A DNA stretch of 64,000 nucleotides from an uncultured Lachnospiraceae bacterium (GCA_947631505.1 CANRLR010000001.1:160433-224432), one strand, 5' to 3'. Counted from the stretch's first letter, positions 1-9,370 are shown. A program made the numbers and translations. Notes: generated by a model not told the origin, from the letters alone.

Positions 1-1859
1 AAAGAATGAATAATCGCTGTCTCCAGCAGCATCAAGGAATCCTCCAATTGTGCTTCGTTTTTATTTCCAACAATCTCCTCAACATGGAACATAATAATCT
101 GAACGTGCTGCTTGCTGCGCTCCATATTTCTTGCGATAAATTGATAAATATAGGAAAAGCGTCCATATTCTACGGCATATGCCCCCTGATGATATTTTCG
201 CTCTGAAATCTTTCTCATCAGCTGCTGAAGGTCTAACTGTTTTTCTTCATGATTCAGTTTTGTTTCTGAATGAGTCATATTCTTGTACATATAATAGGAA
301 TCTTTTCCATTATTCTTCACATGATATAATGCTTTATCCGCATCCCGGTACAATGTATCACAATCAACCTCTTCTGTCTCCGCATACTTTGTCATAATTC
401 CAATCGAAACGGAACAGCAGTGATACCCTAATTTTTCTTTCATGTCCGAAAACATCTGAAGAATCGATTCTGCACGTCTCTTAATTACAGGCTCCTTATC
501 CAGTTCCGGGAAAAAGATAGCAAATTCATCCCCGCCGATACGGCAGACAAAATCATTCTCCCGAACATTCTTCTTTAATATTCCGGCAAATTTCATCAGC
601 AGTTCATCTCCTGCTGCATGACCGTAAGTATCATTGACTTCTTTAAAGTTATCTACATCCATCATAAAGAAAGTTCCTGATACCTGCGGCCTTAACAAAT
701 AATTATTTACTTTTTCTTCAAAATAACGGCGGTTCAAAAATCCTGTCAAAGAGTCCTTTTCCAATTCACTCTGGATTTCTTTCGCATTTTCAGAAAATAC
801 CTGATGGAGAAGAGCACCGGCTTCCTCTGCATTATTTCCTGCCCTTAATTCCCGCTCTACCATTTTCTCATCAATTGTAAATCCTTCTTCGAGCATCTGC
901 ATGAACACATCTACAATATTCGGATCAAATTGTGTACCGCGGTTCAATATCAATTCATTCTTAATATTTTCCTGAGATAATCTGCGCCGGAATGAACGGT
1001 CTGAACTCATGGCCTCATAAGCATCTGCCACCGCAATAATACGTGCCGCCAGCGGGATTTTTTCCCCGGCAAGTCCAAAATACCCCTTTCCGTCATAATG
1101 TTCATGATGATAATACACACCATTTGCCACTCCCGGTATAAATGTTGTATTTCGGACAATTTCCGCACCGATCGAAGTATGCTGCTTTACTGCTTCGTAC
1201 TCTTCCTCAGTAAGGGATCCTGCTTTGTTCAAAATGGAATCTTCCACCGCAATTTTTCCGATATCATGAAGAAGTGCCGTATAATACAGATCTTCAATTT
1301 CTGTATCGCTCCAATTCAGTCTTTTCGCTATTGCCTTGGCACAAATTGCTACGCCAATCGAATGTCCTTTCGCATAACGGTCCTTTGCATCGACCATCTG
1401 TGCTGTTGTCATCATCGACTGTAAAGACATATTACTGATTTGCTGCTTTTGCCTTTCTATTGTGCCTTCCAATTTACGCCGCAGCGAACTCAGTTCCATA
1501 ATATGACTCACTCTGGTTTTTAAAATATCCGGAGCAAACGGCATGATAATAAAATCCATAGCACCTGCCTGCAATCCCCTTAACTCACTCTCATTATCTT
1601 TGTCATCCATCATAAGAACAACAGGGATATCCTCTGTATCAATATCTTTTCGCAGCTCCTCCATCACTTCAAAACCATCCATGCCAGACATATTGACATT
1701 TAGAATAATAAGCTCCGGCTGTTCCGCTTTGGCAGCATCTAATGCCTCTAATCCACTCTGAGCAAAACTAATATAGTATGTATCTCCTAATATGCTTTCC
1801 ATATACCGGAGTGTTGCTCTCGTTGAATCTACGACTAAAATTAATGGTTTTGCCCTCAT
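1..1859 (-). CDS. Receiver-HD-GYP-GGDEF c-di-GMP turnover protein (partial, 3' end off window)
   Basis: The 619 visible residues hold three signalling domains. Residues 1-120 are a response-regulator receiver, about 150-330 an HD-GYP phosphodiesterase (HD at 198-199, HHEHYDGKGYF at 251-261, where F replaces the P of GYP) and about 365-525 a GGDEF diguanylate cyclase (GGDEF at 442-446, with an RxxD inhibitory site at 433-436). About 90 further residues follow before the gene leaves the window, so an extra C-terminal domain is cut. The receiver is degenerate: Asn54 stands at the phospho-acceptor Asp, Met106 at the conserved Lys and Met84 at the conserved Thr/Ser. Start chosen at the ATG eight bases after AGAGG; an in-frame ATG two codons upstream is too close to that site. 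The protein could both make and break c-di-GMP; which activity dominates cannot be read from sequence. Confidence 0.9.
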   Translation of the reverse strand, partial: MRAKPLILVVDSTRATLRYMESILGDTYYISFAQSGLEALDAAKAEQPELIILNVNMSGMDGFEVMEELRKDIDTEDIPVVLMMDDKDNESELRGLQAGAMDFIIMPFAPDILKTRVSHIMELSSLRRKLEGTIERQKQQISNMSLQSMMTTAQMVDAKDRYAKGHSIGVAICAKAIAKRLNWSDTEIEDLYYTALLHDIGKIAVEDSILNKAGSLTEEEYEAVKQHTSIGAEIVRNTTFIPGVANGVYYHHEHYDGKGYFGLAGEKIPLAARIIAVADAYEAMSSDRSFRRRLSQENIKNELILNRGTQFDPNIVDVFMQMLEEGFTIDEKMVERELRAGNNAEEAGALLHQVFSENAKEIQSELEKDSLTGFLNRRYFEEKVNNYLLRPQVSGTFFMMDVDNFKEVNDTYGHAAGDELLMKFAGILKKNVRENDFVCRIGGDEFAIFFPELDKEPVIKRRAESILQMFSDMKEKLGYHCCSVSIGIMTKYAETEEVDCDTLYRDADKALYHVKNNGKDSYYMYKNMTHSETKLNHEEKQLDLQQLMRKISERKYHQGAYAVEYGRFSYIYQFIARNMERSKQHVQIIMFHVEEIVGNKNEAQLEDSLMLLETAIIHS

Positions 1860-1969
1860 ACACATTACCTCTTCTTATTCTTTCAATAAATGTTCCAATG
1901 TTCCCCGAAAATGTATCTGTTCACACAAGTTATTGTATAATTGTATATCATTTTGCTTGTCATTGTGTC

Positions 1970-3028
1970 TTATCTTTTTTTCTTTACTCCCCGAATCAAA
2001 AGATTTTTTGGTGTATGTTCTAAATCTATAAATTCTAGTATCTGTACCTCATAACCTTCCTGCTCCAAAAGATTCGCACGCAATCCATCTGTCATAAGAG
2101 CAGATATCCTCTCTTTTAATATACCGTATTTTAATACAGGTTGCAAGAGATTACTTGAAATCTGCTGATTCATTTCGTGCTGACAGCAGGGAACTGATAA
2201 AATTACTTTTGCTCCCCAGCGCACTGCCTTGTCCAGCGCATAGTCCGTCGCTGTATCACATGCATGCAGCGTCATGACCATATCCACTTTCTCAACCCCT
2301 TCATAGGAGCTGATATCTCCCTGAAGAAAGACCAGATCCTGATAACCAAATTGTTCTGCCAGTTTATTACAGTGCTCAATAACATCCTTTTTCAAATCCA
2401 GACCTATCATTTTCACATCATAATCGTGTATTATTTTCAAAAAATAATACACCGCAAAAGTCAGATAGGATTTTCCACAGCCAAAGTCTATAATTGTTAA
2501 TTGCCGATTTTTCGGCAGCTCCGGCAGCACATCCTGAATAAACTCCAAAAAGCGGTTGATCTGACGAAACTTTTTATATTTCTTGTCTACTATTTTCCCC
2601 TCTTTTGTCTGCACTCCAAGTTCTATAAGAAAGGGAATGGGTTCTCCCGGCTGTAAAATAGATTCTTTTTTCCGGTTATGGGATAATTCGATTTTTACTC
2701 CGGCAGGATTTATCTTTTCTTTTACCGTTACTTTTCCCTTTTTACTTACAAGGACTTGAATCCATTTTTTGTCGTGCCAGATTTCCATTTGTTTATAGGT
2801 TTCCTTCAAATACTCTGACACCTGCCGCTCTGCAGATTTTGTGTCATAATTGCTATGAAACACCTGATTATTCCGGCAAAACGAAAATTGGAACATGATC
2901 TGGCCCTTTTCTTCAAAGGGACGTATCTCAATTTTTTTCACATCCGCCGCTTTTCTTGGATTACTAATAATAATACGTATCAATTTGCAATCCAAAACTC
3001 CGGCTAAAATGTCGTTTATCTGTTCCAT
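1970..3028 (-). CDS. Class I SAM-dependent methyltransferase (Methyltransf_32-like)
   Basis: A protein of 352 aa with an N-terminal domain of unknown role and a C-terminal Rossmann methyltransferase domain. Visible motifs are the SAM-binding loop IIDFGCGKSYLTFAVYYFL, an acidic strand end (MIGLDLK) and a TLHACDTATDYAL segment followed by SVPCCQHEMN, typical of the PF13679-type family. The substrate is unknown; relatives are annotated only as methyltransferases acting on RNA or protein. The frame is open upstream to 3106, but the start at 3028 is preferred: GGAGG lies five bases before it, and a rho-independent terminator (3062-3093) would otherwise fall inside the coding region. It is a single gene between the decarboxylase operon and the c-di-GMP gene. 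Confidence 0.8.
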   Translation of the reverse strand: MEQINDILAGVLDCKLIRIIISNPRKAADVKKIEIRPFEEKGQIMFQFSFCRNNQVFHSNYDTKSAERQVSEYLKETYKQMEIWHDKKWIQVLVSKKGKVTVKEKINPAGVKIELSHNRKKESILQPGEPIPFLIELGVQTKEGKIVDKKYKKFRQINRFLEFIQDVLPELPKNRQLTIIDFGCGKSYLTFAVYYFLKIIHDYDVKMIGLDLKKDVIEHCNKLAEQFGYQDLVFLQGDISSYEGVEKVDMVMTLHACDTATDYALDKAVRWGAKVILSVPCCQHEMNQQISSNLLQPVLKYGILKERISALMTDGLRANLLEQEGYEVQILEFIDLEHTPKNLLIRGVKKKR

Positions 3029-3061
3029 CGCATCCTCCGCGTCACATTTTCCTATTAGATA

Positions 3062-3093
3062 AAGAAAAGGGCAGTCAAAAATCTGCCCCTTTC
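3062..3093 (-). terminator. Rho-independent terminator after the decarboxylase operon
   Basis: On the minus strand AAAGGGGCAG and CTGCCCTTTT form a 10-bp stem with one G-U pair and an eight-base loop, followed by CTTTATC. It lies between the end of the carboxyltransferase gene (3204) and the methyltransferase start (3028), so it most likely ends the five-gene operon transcript. Confidence 0.7.
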
Positions 3094-3111
3094 CCGATGT
3101 CAACATAAAAT

Positions 3112-3185
3112 GATGTTGGGGTCAATAAGGTCAAACATTGCTTTCGTGCAAGCACGTGCAATGTTGACCTTTTGACCCTGACATC
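3112..3185. repeat. Long imperfect inverted repeat, copy 1 of a dispersed intergenic element
   Basis: Left arm gatgttggggtcaataagg and the reverse complement of the right arm gatgtcagggtcaaaaggtc pair into a hairpin of about 30 bp with mismatches, extended by CATTGC/GCAATG. The minus strand of 3165-3184 reads ATGTCAGGGTCAAAAGGTCA, and the same 20 bases occur on the plus strand at 14484-14503. The element sits about 20 bases after the stop of the carboxyltransferase gene and just before the terminator. Confidence 0.75.
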
Positions 3186-3203
3186 ATAAAATCAGAATAT
3201 TTA

Positions 3204-4616
3204 CTAGCAAGGATATACCTGATTTTCCTTATCTGCCAAAGTAGAATCTACTTTAGTTCTCTGTGCTTCACGATATTTAAAGAAATCCGTTGCCACCTGT
3301 GGGAACAAGGCATAGGACAATACATCCTCATCCTGTTCTTTCCACTGCGACATTTCTGCTTCCAATTTTTCCAACTGTGGTTCAATCAGGTCAGCAGGAC
3401 GGCAGGTAATCGGCTCAATATCTCCGATACACTTTTTCTGCACTTCCGGATCAAATGGTTTTACCGTCTGCCCAAACTCACCCGAAAGCAGCTTTTTGGA
3501 TTCCTTAGTCACCATTTTATATCGTTCACCAGATACCACATTCAGTACCGCCTGAGTACCAACGATCTGTGACGACGGGGTAACCAATGGCGGCTCACCG
3601 AAATCTTTACGAACACGCGGCACTTCTTCCAGCACTTCCTCATACTTATCTTCCTGTCCCATTTCCTTTAACTGGGATACAAGATTTGAAAGCATACCGC
3701 CCGGCACCTGATACATTAACGTCTTAATATTTACGCCAAGAACTTTTGTATTCATCAGACCGCTCTCCAATGCCTCTTCTCTCATCGGGCGGAAATATTC
3801 AGCAATTTCAGCAAGAAGATTCTGATCCAGACCGGTATCATATGGCGTTCCACGGAATGTTTCCACCATTACTTCTGTAGCCGGCTGGCTGGTTCCCAGA
3901 GCAAACGGACTCATGGCAGTATCAATAATATCACATCCTGCCTCTACTGCTTTTAAATATGTCATGGAAGCCACACCGGAAGTATAGTGGGTATGGAGGT
4001 CAATTGGAATACTTACCGAATCTTTCAATGTCGATACAAGTTCCGTAGCCTCATATGGTGTAAGCAGACCGGCCATATCCTTAATACACAGAGACTTTGC
4101 CCCCATGTCTTCGATCTTCTTTGCAATATCTTTCCAATAATTCATGGTGTAAGCGTCACCAAGTGTATAAGAAAGAGCAATCTGTGCATGTCCGTTTTCT
4201 TTATTGGCTGCTTTCACAGCTGTTTCCAAATTACGAATATCATTCAAGCAATCGAAAATACGAATAATATCAATACCGTTCGCAATGGATTTCTGAACAA
4301 AATATTCTACCACATCATCTGCATAGTGATTATAGCCCAAAATATTCTGTCCACGGAACAGCATCTGCAATTTTGTATTTTTAAATCCCTCTCTCAGCTT
4401 GCGAAGCCGCTCCCATGGATCTTCTTTCAGGAAACGAAGAGACGCATCAAACGTAGCTCCTCCCCAGCACTCAACTGCGTGATAGCCGACTTTATCCATC
4501 TTATCAATAATCGGCAGCATCTGCTCCGTAGTCATACGGGTTGCAATTAAAGACTGATGAGCATCACGTAAAATTGTTTCCGTTATTTTAATCGGTTTTT
4601 TCTGAATTTCAGCCAT
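3204..4616 (-). CDS. Oxaloacetate decarboxylase alpha / pyruvate carboxylase subunit B-type carboxyltransferase
   Basis: This 470-aa biotin-dependent carboxyltransferase moves carboxyl groups between oxaloacetate/pyruvate and a biotin carrier. The HMG-lyase-like TIM barrel shows the metal and catalytic residues: RDAHQS at 17-22, Lys179 in CIKDMAGLL (the carboxylated lysine of the family) and HTH at 208-210. A PYC_OADA helical domain follows to about residue 460. No biotin domain is fused at the C terminus; the carrier is the separate gene at 5779. Start at 4616 has GGAGG eight bases upstream. It is the last gene of the operon 7947-3204 and follows oadB by 12 bases. Alternative name: PycB-like subunit of a transcarboxylase. 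Confidence 0.92.
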   Translation of the reverse strand: MAEIQKKPIKITETILRDAHQSLIATRMTTEQMLPIIDKMDKVGYHAVECWGGATFDASLRFLKEDPWERLRKLREGFKNTKLQMLFRGQNILGYNHYADDVVEYFVQKSIANGIDIIRIFDCLNDIRNLETAVKAANKENGHAQIALSYTLGDAYTMNYWKDIAKKIEDMGAKSLCIKDMAGLLTPYEATELVSTLKDSVSIPIDLHTHYTSGVASMTYLKAVEAGCDIIDTAMSPFALGTSQPATEVMVETFRGTPYDTGLDQNLLAEIAEYFRPMREEALESGLMNTKVLGVNIKTLMYQVPGGMLSNLVSQLKEMGQEDKYEEVLEEVPRVRKDFGEPPLVTPSSQIVGTQAVLNVVSGERYKMVTKESKKLLSGEFGQTVKPFDPEVQKKCIGDIEPITCRPADLIEPQLEKLEAEMSQWKEQDEDVLSYALFPQVATDFFKYREAQRTKVDSTLADKENQVYPC

Positions 4617-4628
4617 TTATCTATCCTC

Positions 4629-5747
4629 CTATACTCCAAATATTGCCATAAATACACCAGCCGCTACAGCTGTTCCAATAACTCCTGCTACATTCGGTCC
4701 CATCGCATGCATAAGCAGGAAATTGGTCGGATCCGCCTCCGAACCAACTTTCTGTGATACTCGTGCTGCCATAGGCACAGCCGATACACCAGCTGAACCA
4801 ATCAGAGGATTTACTTTTCCCTTTGTAAGGAAACACATGAGTTTTCCGAAAAGGACACCGGCTGCTGTACCGATTGCAAAAGCAACCAGTCCAAGTACTA
4901 CAATTTTCAAAGTAGTAGGCACTAAGAAATTTGCTCCACTTGTCTTTGCACCTACCGATGTACCAAGCAAAATAACAACGATATACATCATCGCATTGGA
5001 TGCTGTCTCTGCAAGCTGTTTTACTACTCCTGACTCTTTGAACAAGTTACCAAGCATCAGCATACCAACTAACGGTGCTGTACTCGGAAGAAGCAGACAA
5101 ACAACGGTCGTAACAACGATCGGGAATAAAATGCGCTCCAATTTCGATACCGGACGAAGCTGTTCCATTTTAATTTCCCGCTCTTTCTTTGTTGTCAGAA
5201 GTTTCATAATCGGTGGCTGAATAATCGGAACCAGTGACATATAGGAATATGCTGCCACCGCAATCGGTCCCATCAGTTCTGTCTGTCCCAATTTCCCCGC
5301 AAGGAAAATAGAAGTCGGTCCATCTGCTCCTCCAATAATGGATATGGCTGCTGCTTCTGCACCATTGAAGCCCATTACAATCGCTAGCAGATATGCTGCA
5401 AAAATACCAAACTGCGCCGCAGCTCCCAGCAGGAAGCTTTTGGGGTTGGCAATCAGCGGCCCAAAGTCTGTCATTGCACCAACTCCGAGGAAAATCAGAG
5501 ACGGTAAAATACTCCATTCATCCAGTTTAAAGAAATATTCAAGTAATCCGCCCTCTTCCATAATTTGCGGATAGATATTTACCAAAAGCATTCCCATGGC
5601 AATCGGGACAAGCAAAAGCGGCTCATAACCCTTTTTAATTGCCAAGTATAAAAATACAAAGGCAACAAAAATCATGACATAACTTCGCCAATCCATCGTA
5701 CCGTTAAAAAATGCTGTCTGGTCAATAAGATTTTGTAAAACTTCCAT
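4629..5747 (-). CDS. oadB: Na+-pumping decarboxylase beta subunit (OadB/MmdB/GcdB family)
   Basis: A 372-aa integral membrane protein that in this family decarboxylates carboxybiotin and exports Na+. About nine to eleven hydrophobic segments are visible, with the family signature [15 protein letters not shown] (the Asp is the Na+/carboxybiotin site in studied relatives) and a second conserved loop, [16 protein letters not shown], near the C terminus. Start at 5747 follows GGAGG by eight bases. Its neighbours are the biotin carrier gene upstream and the oxaloacetate-type carboxyltransferase downstream, which fits a membrane-bound biotin decarboxylase complex. Confidence 0.95.
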   Translation of the reverse strand: MEVLQNLIDQTAFFNGTMDWRSYVMIFVAFVFLYLAIKKGYEPLLLVPIAMGMLLVNIYPQIMEEGGLLEYFFKLDEWSILPSLIFLGVGAMTDFGPLIANPKSFLLGAAAQFGIFAAYLLAIVMGFNGAEAAAISIIGGADGPTSIFLAGKLGQTELMGPIAVAAYSYMSLVPIIQPPIMKLLTTKKEREIKMEQLRPVSKLERILFPIVVTTVVCLLLPSTAPLVGMLMLGNLFKESGVVKQLAETASNAMMYIVVILLGTSVGAKTSGANFLVPTTLKIVVLGLVAFAIGTAAGVLFGKLMCFLTKGKVNPLIGSAGVSAVPMAARVSQKVGSEADPTNFLLMHAMGPNVAGVIGTAVAAGVFMAIFGV

Positions 5748-5778
5748 CTTAATTACCTCCGGTCATTTTTTATGATTG

Positions 5779-6162
5779 TTATTCATCCATTGTAGCCAAT
5801 ACATCACCGGATTCAACCATATCACCGGAGTCTACATTAATGCTGGCAACTGTTCCATCCTGTGGAGCAACCACCTCATTTTCCATCTTCATTGCCTCAA
5901 GAAGAAGAAGAACCTCTCCTTTCTTTACTGCCTGTCCCGGATCTGCCTTTACAGCCAGAATTTTACCAGGCATTGGTGCTGTCACCTCAATCGAACCCGC
6001 ATTTCCTGACGGTGCCGCCTTTGGGGCCGGTGCTGCCGGTGCCGGTTTCGGGGCCACCGGTGCAGCAGGTGCTGCAGAAGGCGCACTTAAAGCAGCTCCT
6101 GTTTTTTCTTCTACTGTTACATCATATACGCTACCATTAACTGTAATTGTATAACTTTTCAT
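5779..6162 (-). CDS. Biotin carboxyl carrier protein of the decarboxylase complex
   Basis: A 127-aa carrier. The N terminus (MKSYTITVNGSVYDVTVEE) is the usual short beta domain, residues about 22-55 are an Ala/Pro-rich flexible linker, and the C-terminal biotinyl domain carries EAMKMENE, whose second Lys is the biotinylation site, followed by the usual mirror-image GTVASINVDSGDMVESGD. It swings carboxybiotin between the carboxyltransferases and OadB. It lies between the OadG-like and OadB genes. Its own strong ribosome binding site (AAGGAGG) fits the need for stoichiometric carrier. Confidence 0.93.
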   Translation of the reverse strand: MKSYTITVNGSVYDVTVEEKTGAALSAPSAAPAAPVAPKPAPAAPAPKAAPSGNAGSIEVTAPMPGKILAVKADPGQAVKKGEVLLLLEAMKMENEVVAPQDGTVASINVDSGDMVESGDVLATMDE

Positions 6163-6179
6163 GAGTTATATCCTCCTTC

Positions 6180-6566
6180 TTATAATGAAAATGTACGTTT
6201 TTTAATCGAACGAATCATAAATCCATCCGTCGGCACAGGCATGCCGGTCTCTTCTTCCATCTGTGCGGCAATTGCTGCAGCAATAACGGCTGCTATCTGG
6301 GCATTCTCCGACCGGCTCTCCTCATTGACAGGAGAAACCTCTTTCTGTTCGGATGGAACTTCGTTTACCGTTTTTTCCGGAATTTTCACCGAAGTATCGG
6401 ATTTCTTTCTATTATCACGATAGAGCAGTGTCGGAATAAATCCAAGGAGATAAATGATAAAGGAAATCAATATCAGTACCAGAAATACAGTTCCCATTCC
6501 AAGCCCGGTATTCACAAGTGCCTCTGGAATAGTAGTATTCACATCAACTGTTGCATTCAAAACCAT
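6180..6566 (-). CDS. OadG-family small membrane subunit
   Basis: A 128-aa protein with one membrane segment near residues 24-47 (MGTVFLVLILISFIIYLLGF), a polar middle and an Ala-rich stretch (AAVIAAAIAAQ) before a basic tail (MIRSIKKRTFSL). This matches the OadG/gamma or delta subunits of Na+ pumping decarboxylases, which assemble the complex and hold the carrier. Its ribosome binding site GAGGTGA overlaps the stop codon of the preceding carboxyltransferase gene (four-base gap), so the two are probably translationally coupled. OadG proteins are poorly conserved, so the call rests largely on topology and context. Confidence 0.8.
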   Translation of the reverse strand: MVLNATVDVNTTIPEALVNTGLGMGTVFLVLILISFIIYLLGFIPTLLYRDNRKKSDTSVKIPEKTVNEVPSEQKEVSPVNEESRSENAQIAAVIAAAIAAQMEEETGMPVPTDGFMIRSIKKRTFSL

Positions 6567-6570
6567 TCTA

Positions 6571-7947
6571 TCACCTCATTCCAAACATCTGCATTGCATA
6601 AATTAAATGCTTGCGTACAGATTCGCCCTCGATTACATTATCCACATAACCTCTTCTTGCAGCACCTTCTGCACCCGCCTGAAGTTTATCAAATTCTTTT
6701 GCTTTGGCATCCAGTGCAGACTTTGTATCTGCCTCTTTTTTAATCTCATCTTCACACATAATCTGTGCCGCTGCTTTCGCATCCATCACACCTACATTGG
6801 CACTATCCAGAGCGAGGACGAGGTCAGCACCAATATGTTTGGAATTCATCGCCACGTAAGCACTTCCATATGCTTTTCCGGTAATCACATTTACCTTTGG
6901 AACCCCTGCACTGGCAAAGGCATACGTCATATCTGCCACTGCCTGTGAAATCGTCTTTTCCTCTTCCATTGTCGCTGCATATCCGGTCACATTTGTCAAT
7001 GTAATAATCGGAAGTCCGAACGAGTCACAGAAATAGATAAACTGCTCTGCCTTCTTGCAGCCATCCGTTGACAGTACAGCTTCTTCTGTATTGGCAATTG
7101 CCCCTACTGTCATGCCATCCAAAGTCATAAGTCCGGTTACCATTTCCTTACCATAAGCTGCCTTTAACTCGATAAATTTTTCACTATCGGCAATTTTTGT
7201 GAGTGCGGCAGCAGCATCTCTGGCATATCCGTCAAATCCAGCAAGAATGCGATTCTTATCATCTGTACTCTCCATACCGGCTGTTACCCCTGCATTTGCC
7301 GGAAGAATCGTTATTAATTCACGAATTTCAGCCAATACATCTGCCTCAGAATCACAAACAACATCAACATTTCCTGCCGCCGCCTGATACTCTGCCGCTG
7401 CTGTATCACATTTCTCCACGCGGTTTCCCGCAATTGCATTCGGAGAATTTACAAATAACTTTCCATTCTGAGCATCCATAATTGTGATATCACTCAATTT
7501 AGAAGAAATTGCAACTCCACCACCACAGGAACCCAGAACAGCACTAATCTGAGGAATTACACCCGATGCCTTTACCTTAGCCATATAAATATCACCAAAA
7601 CCAGCCAGAGCATCCAGTGCCTCCTGAACACGGATTCCCGCACAGTCAATCAGCCCAATTATCGGTGCACCTGCTTTTATTGCCATCTCATAAAGGTTCG
7701 CAATCTTTTTCGCATTCATTTCGCCGATTGCACCATTCATCGCTGATACATCCTGACTGTAGACATATACTAAATTATCCTCTACGACACCATAACCGGT
7801 AATTACGCCATCGGCCGGTACTGCTTTTTCCTGCATATTAAAATCGGTATTCCGCTTGGTAATTAACCCGCCGATTTCAACAAAACTGTTTGCATCAACA
7901 AGGTTATCAATGCGTTCTCTTGCTGACATGATAGCTGTGTTACTCAT
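6571..7947 (-). CDS. Acyl-CoA-type carboxyltransferase (methylmalonyl-CoA/glutaconyl-CoA decarboxylase alpha family)
   Basis: A 458-aa two-half crotonase-fold carboxyltransferase related to MmdA, PccB and the transcarboxylase 12S subunit. Visible features are the SARERID N terminus, the first oxyanion-hole region SCGGGVAISSKLSDITIM and the second-half motif KAYGSAYVAMNSKHIGADLVLAL. At 458 aa it is shorter than typical MmdA (about 510) and than GcdA. It is the first gene of the operon. No biotin carboxylase gene is present, so the complex is expected to decarboxylate or transcarboxylate, not fix CO2. The acyl-CoA substrate cannot be decided from sequence. Confidence 0.88.
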   Translation of the reverse strand: MSNTAIMSARERIDNLVDANSFVEIGGLITKRNTDFNMQEKAVPADGVITGYGVVEDNLVYVYSQDVSAMNGAIGEMNAKKIANLYEMAIKAGAPIIGLIDCAGIRVQEALDALAGFGDIYMAKVKASGVIPQISAVLGSCGGGVAISSKLSDITIMDAQNGKLFVNSPNAIAGNRVEKCDTAAAEYQAAAGNVDVVCDSEADVLAEIRELITILPANAGVTAGMESTDDKNRILAGFDGYARDAAAALTKIADSEKFIELKAAYGKEMVTGLMTLDGMTVGAIANTEEAVLSTDGCKKAEQFIYFCDSFGLPIITLTNVTGYAATMEEEKTISQAVADMTYAFASAGVPKVNVITGKAYGSAYVAMNSKHIGADLVLALDSANVGVMDAKAAAQIMCEDEIKKEADTKSALDAKAKEFDKLQAGAEGAARRGYVDNVIEGESVRKHLIYAMQMFGMR

Positions 7948-8134
7948 TTGCAGCCCTCCACTTTCTTTAATTTATTTTATGTAAAACTCAAATTTTATCC
8001 GATTATAATTGTAACGCTTTTAATCGAGATTAGCAACCATTATTTTGGAAAATTTTATTTAAATTTACCAATAATCTTCATAGAAAAAAAGATTCTTTCA
8101 TATATTGTGATGAGAATAATACCAGAGGCATTTT

Positions 8135-9370
8135 ATGAAACTTTCCAGACTGTCCGCTCTCCTTCTTTTAATTGCACTGATCGGGGCTGGCATTTATCTT
8201 TCTTTCCCCTCCGGTTCCGCCAATCTTTCCTCGGAACCCGTTCACCTGCCGGAAACAAAGATTCAGATCCCTGCTACGGCAGACGTACCCGCTTCTCCTA
8301 AATTATATGCCAGATACTCCTGTGTTATGGATGGTGATAACGGAAGAATTCTGCTGGCAAAGGATGCCAGCCAAAAGGTACCGATGGCAAGCACTACCAA
8401 AATCATGACTGCACTTTTGGTTTTGGAATCCGGACGGACGGAAGAAACGGTAAAGGCTTCTTCTTATGCCGCTTCCATGCCAAAAGTACATCTCGGTATG
8501 CGGGCAGGCTACGAATACAAATTAAAAGACCTACTCTATTCTCTTATGCTGGAATCCCACAATGACACAGCGGTTGCCATTGCCGAGCATATGAGTGGCT
8601 CAGTTCCGAATTTTGCAAACGAAATGAACCAAAAAGCAAAAGAACTCGGAATGACGAACACCCATTTTGTAACCCCGAACGGATTGGATGCCGCCGAACA
8701 CTACAGCACGGCTTCCGACATGTGCCGTCTGGCAGCGTACGCCATAAAAAATACAGCCTTTTGCCAGCTGGTTGCCACCCGTTCTCATTCCTTTTCAACC
8801 ATCGATGGAACTCACTCCTATACGGTTTCCAATAAAGATGCCTTTCTCTCCTATTATGACGGAGCATTGGGAATAAAAACCGGATTCACAGGAAAGGCCG
8901 GATATTGTTTTGTAGGAGCAGCCAAAAGAAATAATATGACACTTACCAGTTGTGTTCTTGCCTGTGGCTGGCCGCCAAATAAAAGTTATAAATGGGCCGA
9001 TACAAAAGCACTGATGGATTATGGATTTCAACATTTTTCTAAAACAGAACTTCCCATTCAAAATCTGGCGTCCCTAAAAATTCCTGTTGAGGACGGAGAA
9101 AAAAATACCGTTTCCTGTCTCCAGCCGGAGACTCCGGAAGCATTGACCGGTCGTTTTGATACCATAACCGTTTTGTATGATTTACCACATAAATTATGTG
9201 CCCCTGTCCGGGAGAATATACCAATTGGGAGTGTTTCCTTCTATATTAATGACACGCTTCTTAAAAAAGAAGAAATTTTCCCGGCAGAAAGCATTGAAAA
9301 ATCTTACTTTTCTGATACAATAAGGAATGTGTTAAAATTATGGGACGAAACCTTTTGTCATACGAAGTAA
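8135..9370 (+). CDS. D-alanyl-D-alanine carboxypeptidase (PBP5/DacF family)
   Basis: A 411-aa secreted peptidoglycan carboxypeptidase that trims the terminal D-Ala of stem peptides. Residues 1-29 are a signal/anchor segment. The penicillin-binding catalytic triad is complete: S86-T-T-K89, S141-H-N143 and K248-T-G250. A C-terminal beta domain (about 295-380) ends near a possible amphipathic tail, as in PBP5. Start at 8135 has AGAGG six bases upstream. It is transcribed divergently from the decarboxylase operon. Confidence 0.93.
   Translation: MKLSRLSALLLLIALIGAGIYLSFPSGSANLSSEPVHLPETKIQIPATADVPASPKLYARYSCVMDGDNGRILLAKDASQKVPMASTTKIMTALLVLESGRTEETVKASSYAASMPKVHLGMRAGYEYKLKDLLYSLMLESHNDTAVAIAEHMSGSVPNFANEMNQKAKELGMTNTHFVTPNGLDAAEHYSTASDMCRLAAYAIKNTAFCQLVATRSHSFSTIDGTHSYTVSNKDAFLSYYDGALGIKTGFTGKAGYCFVGAAKRNNMTLTSCVLACGWPPNKSYKWADTKALMDYGFQHFSKTELPIQNLASLKIPVEDGEKNTVSCLQPETPEALTGRFDTITVLYDLPHKLCAPVRENIPIGSVSFYINDTLLKKEEIFPAESIEKSYFSDTIRNVLKLWDETFCHTK

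Noticed and set aside
3987..4550. Plus-strand 187-codon frame
   Set aside because: Antisense to a strongly conserved carboxyltransferase gene, no family and no ribosome binding site.
4621..4836. Second minus-strand frame at the end of oadB
   Set aside because: Out of frame with the conserved oadB C terminus, Gly/Ser-rich by codon shift only.
8002..8007. TATAAT upstream of the decarboxylase operon as a promoter
   Set aside because: The -10 is good but no acceptable -35 box lies 16-18 bases before it, so it was not listed as a feature.
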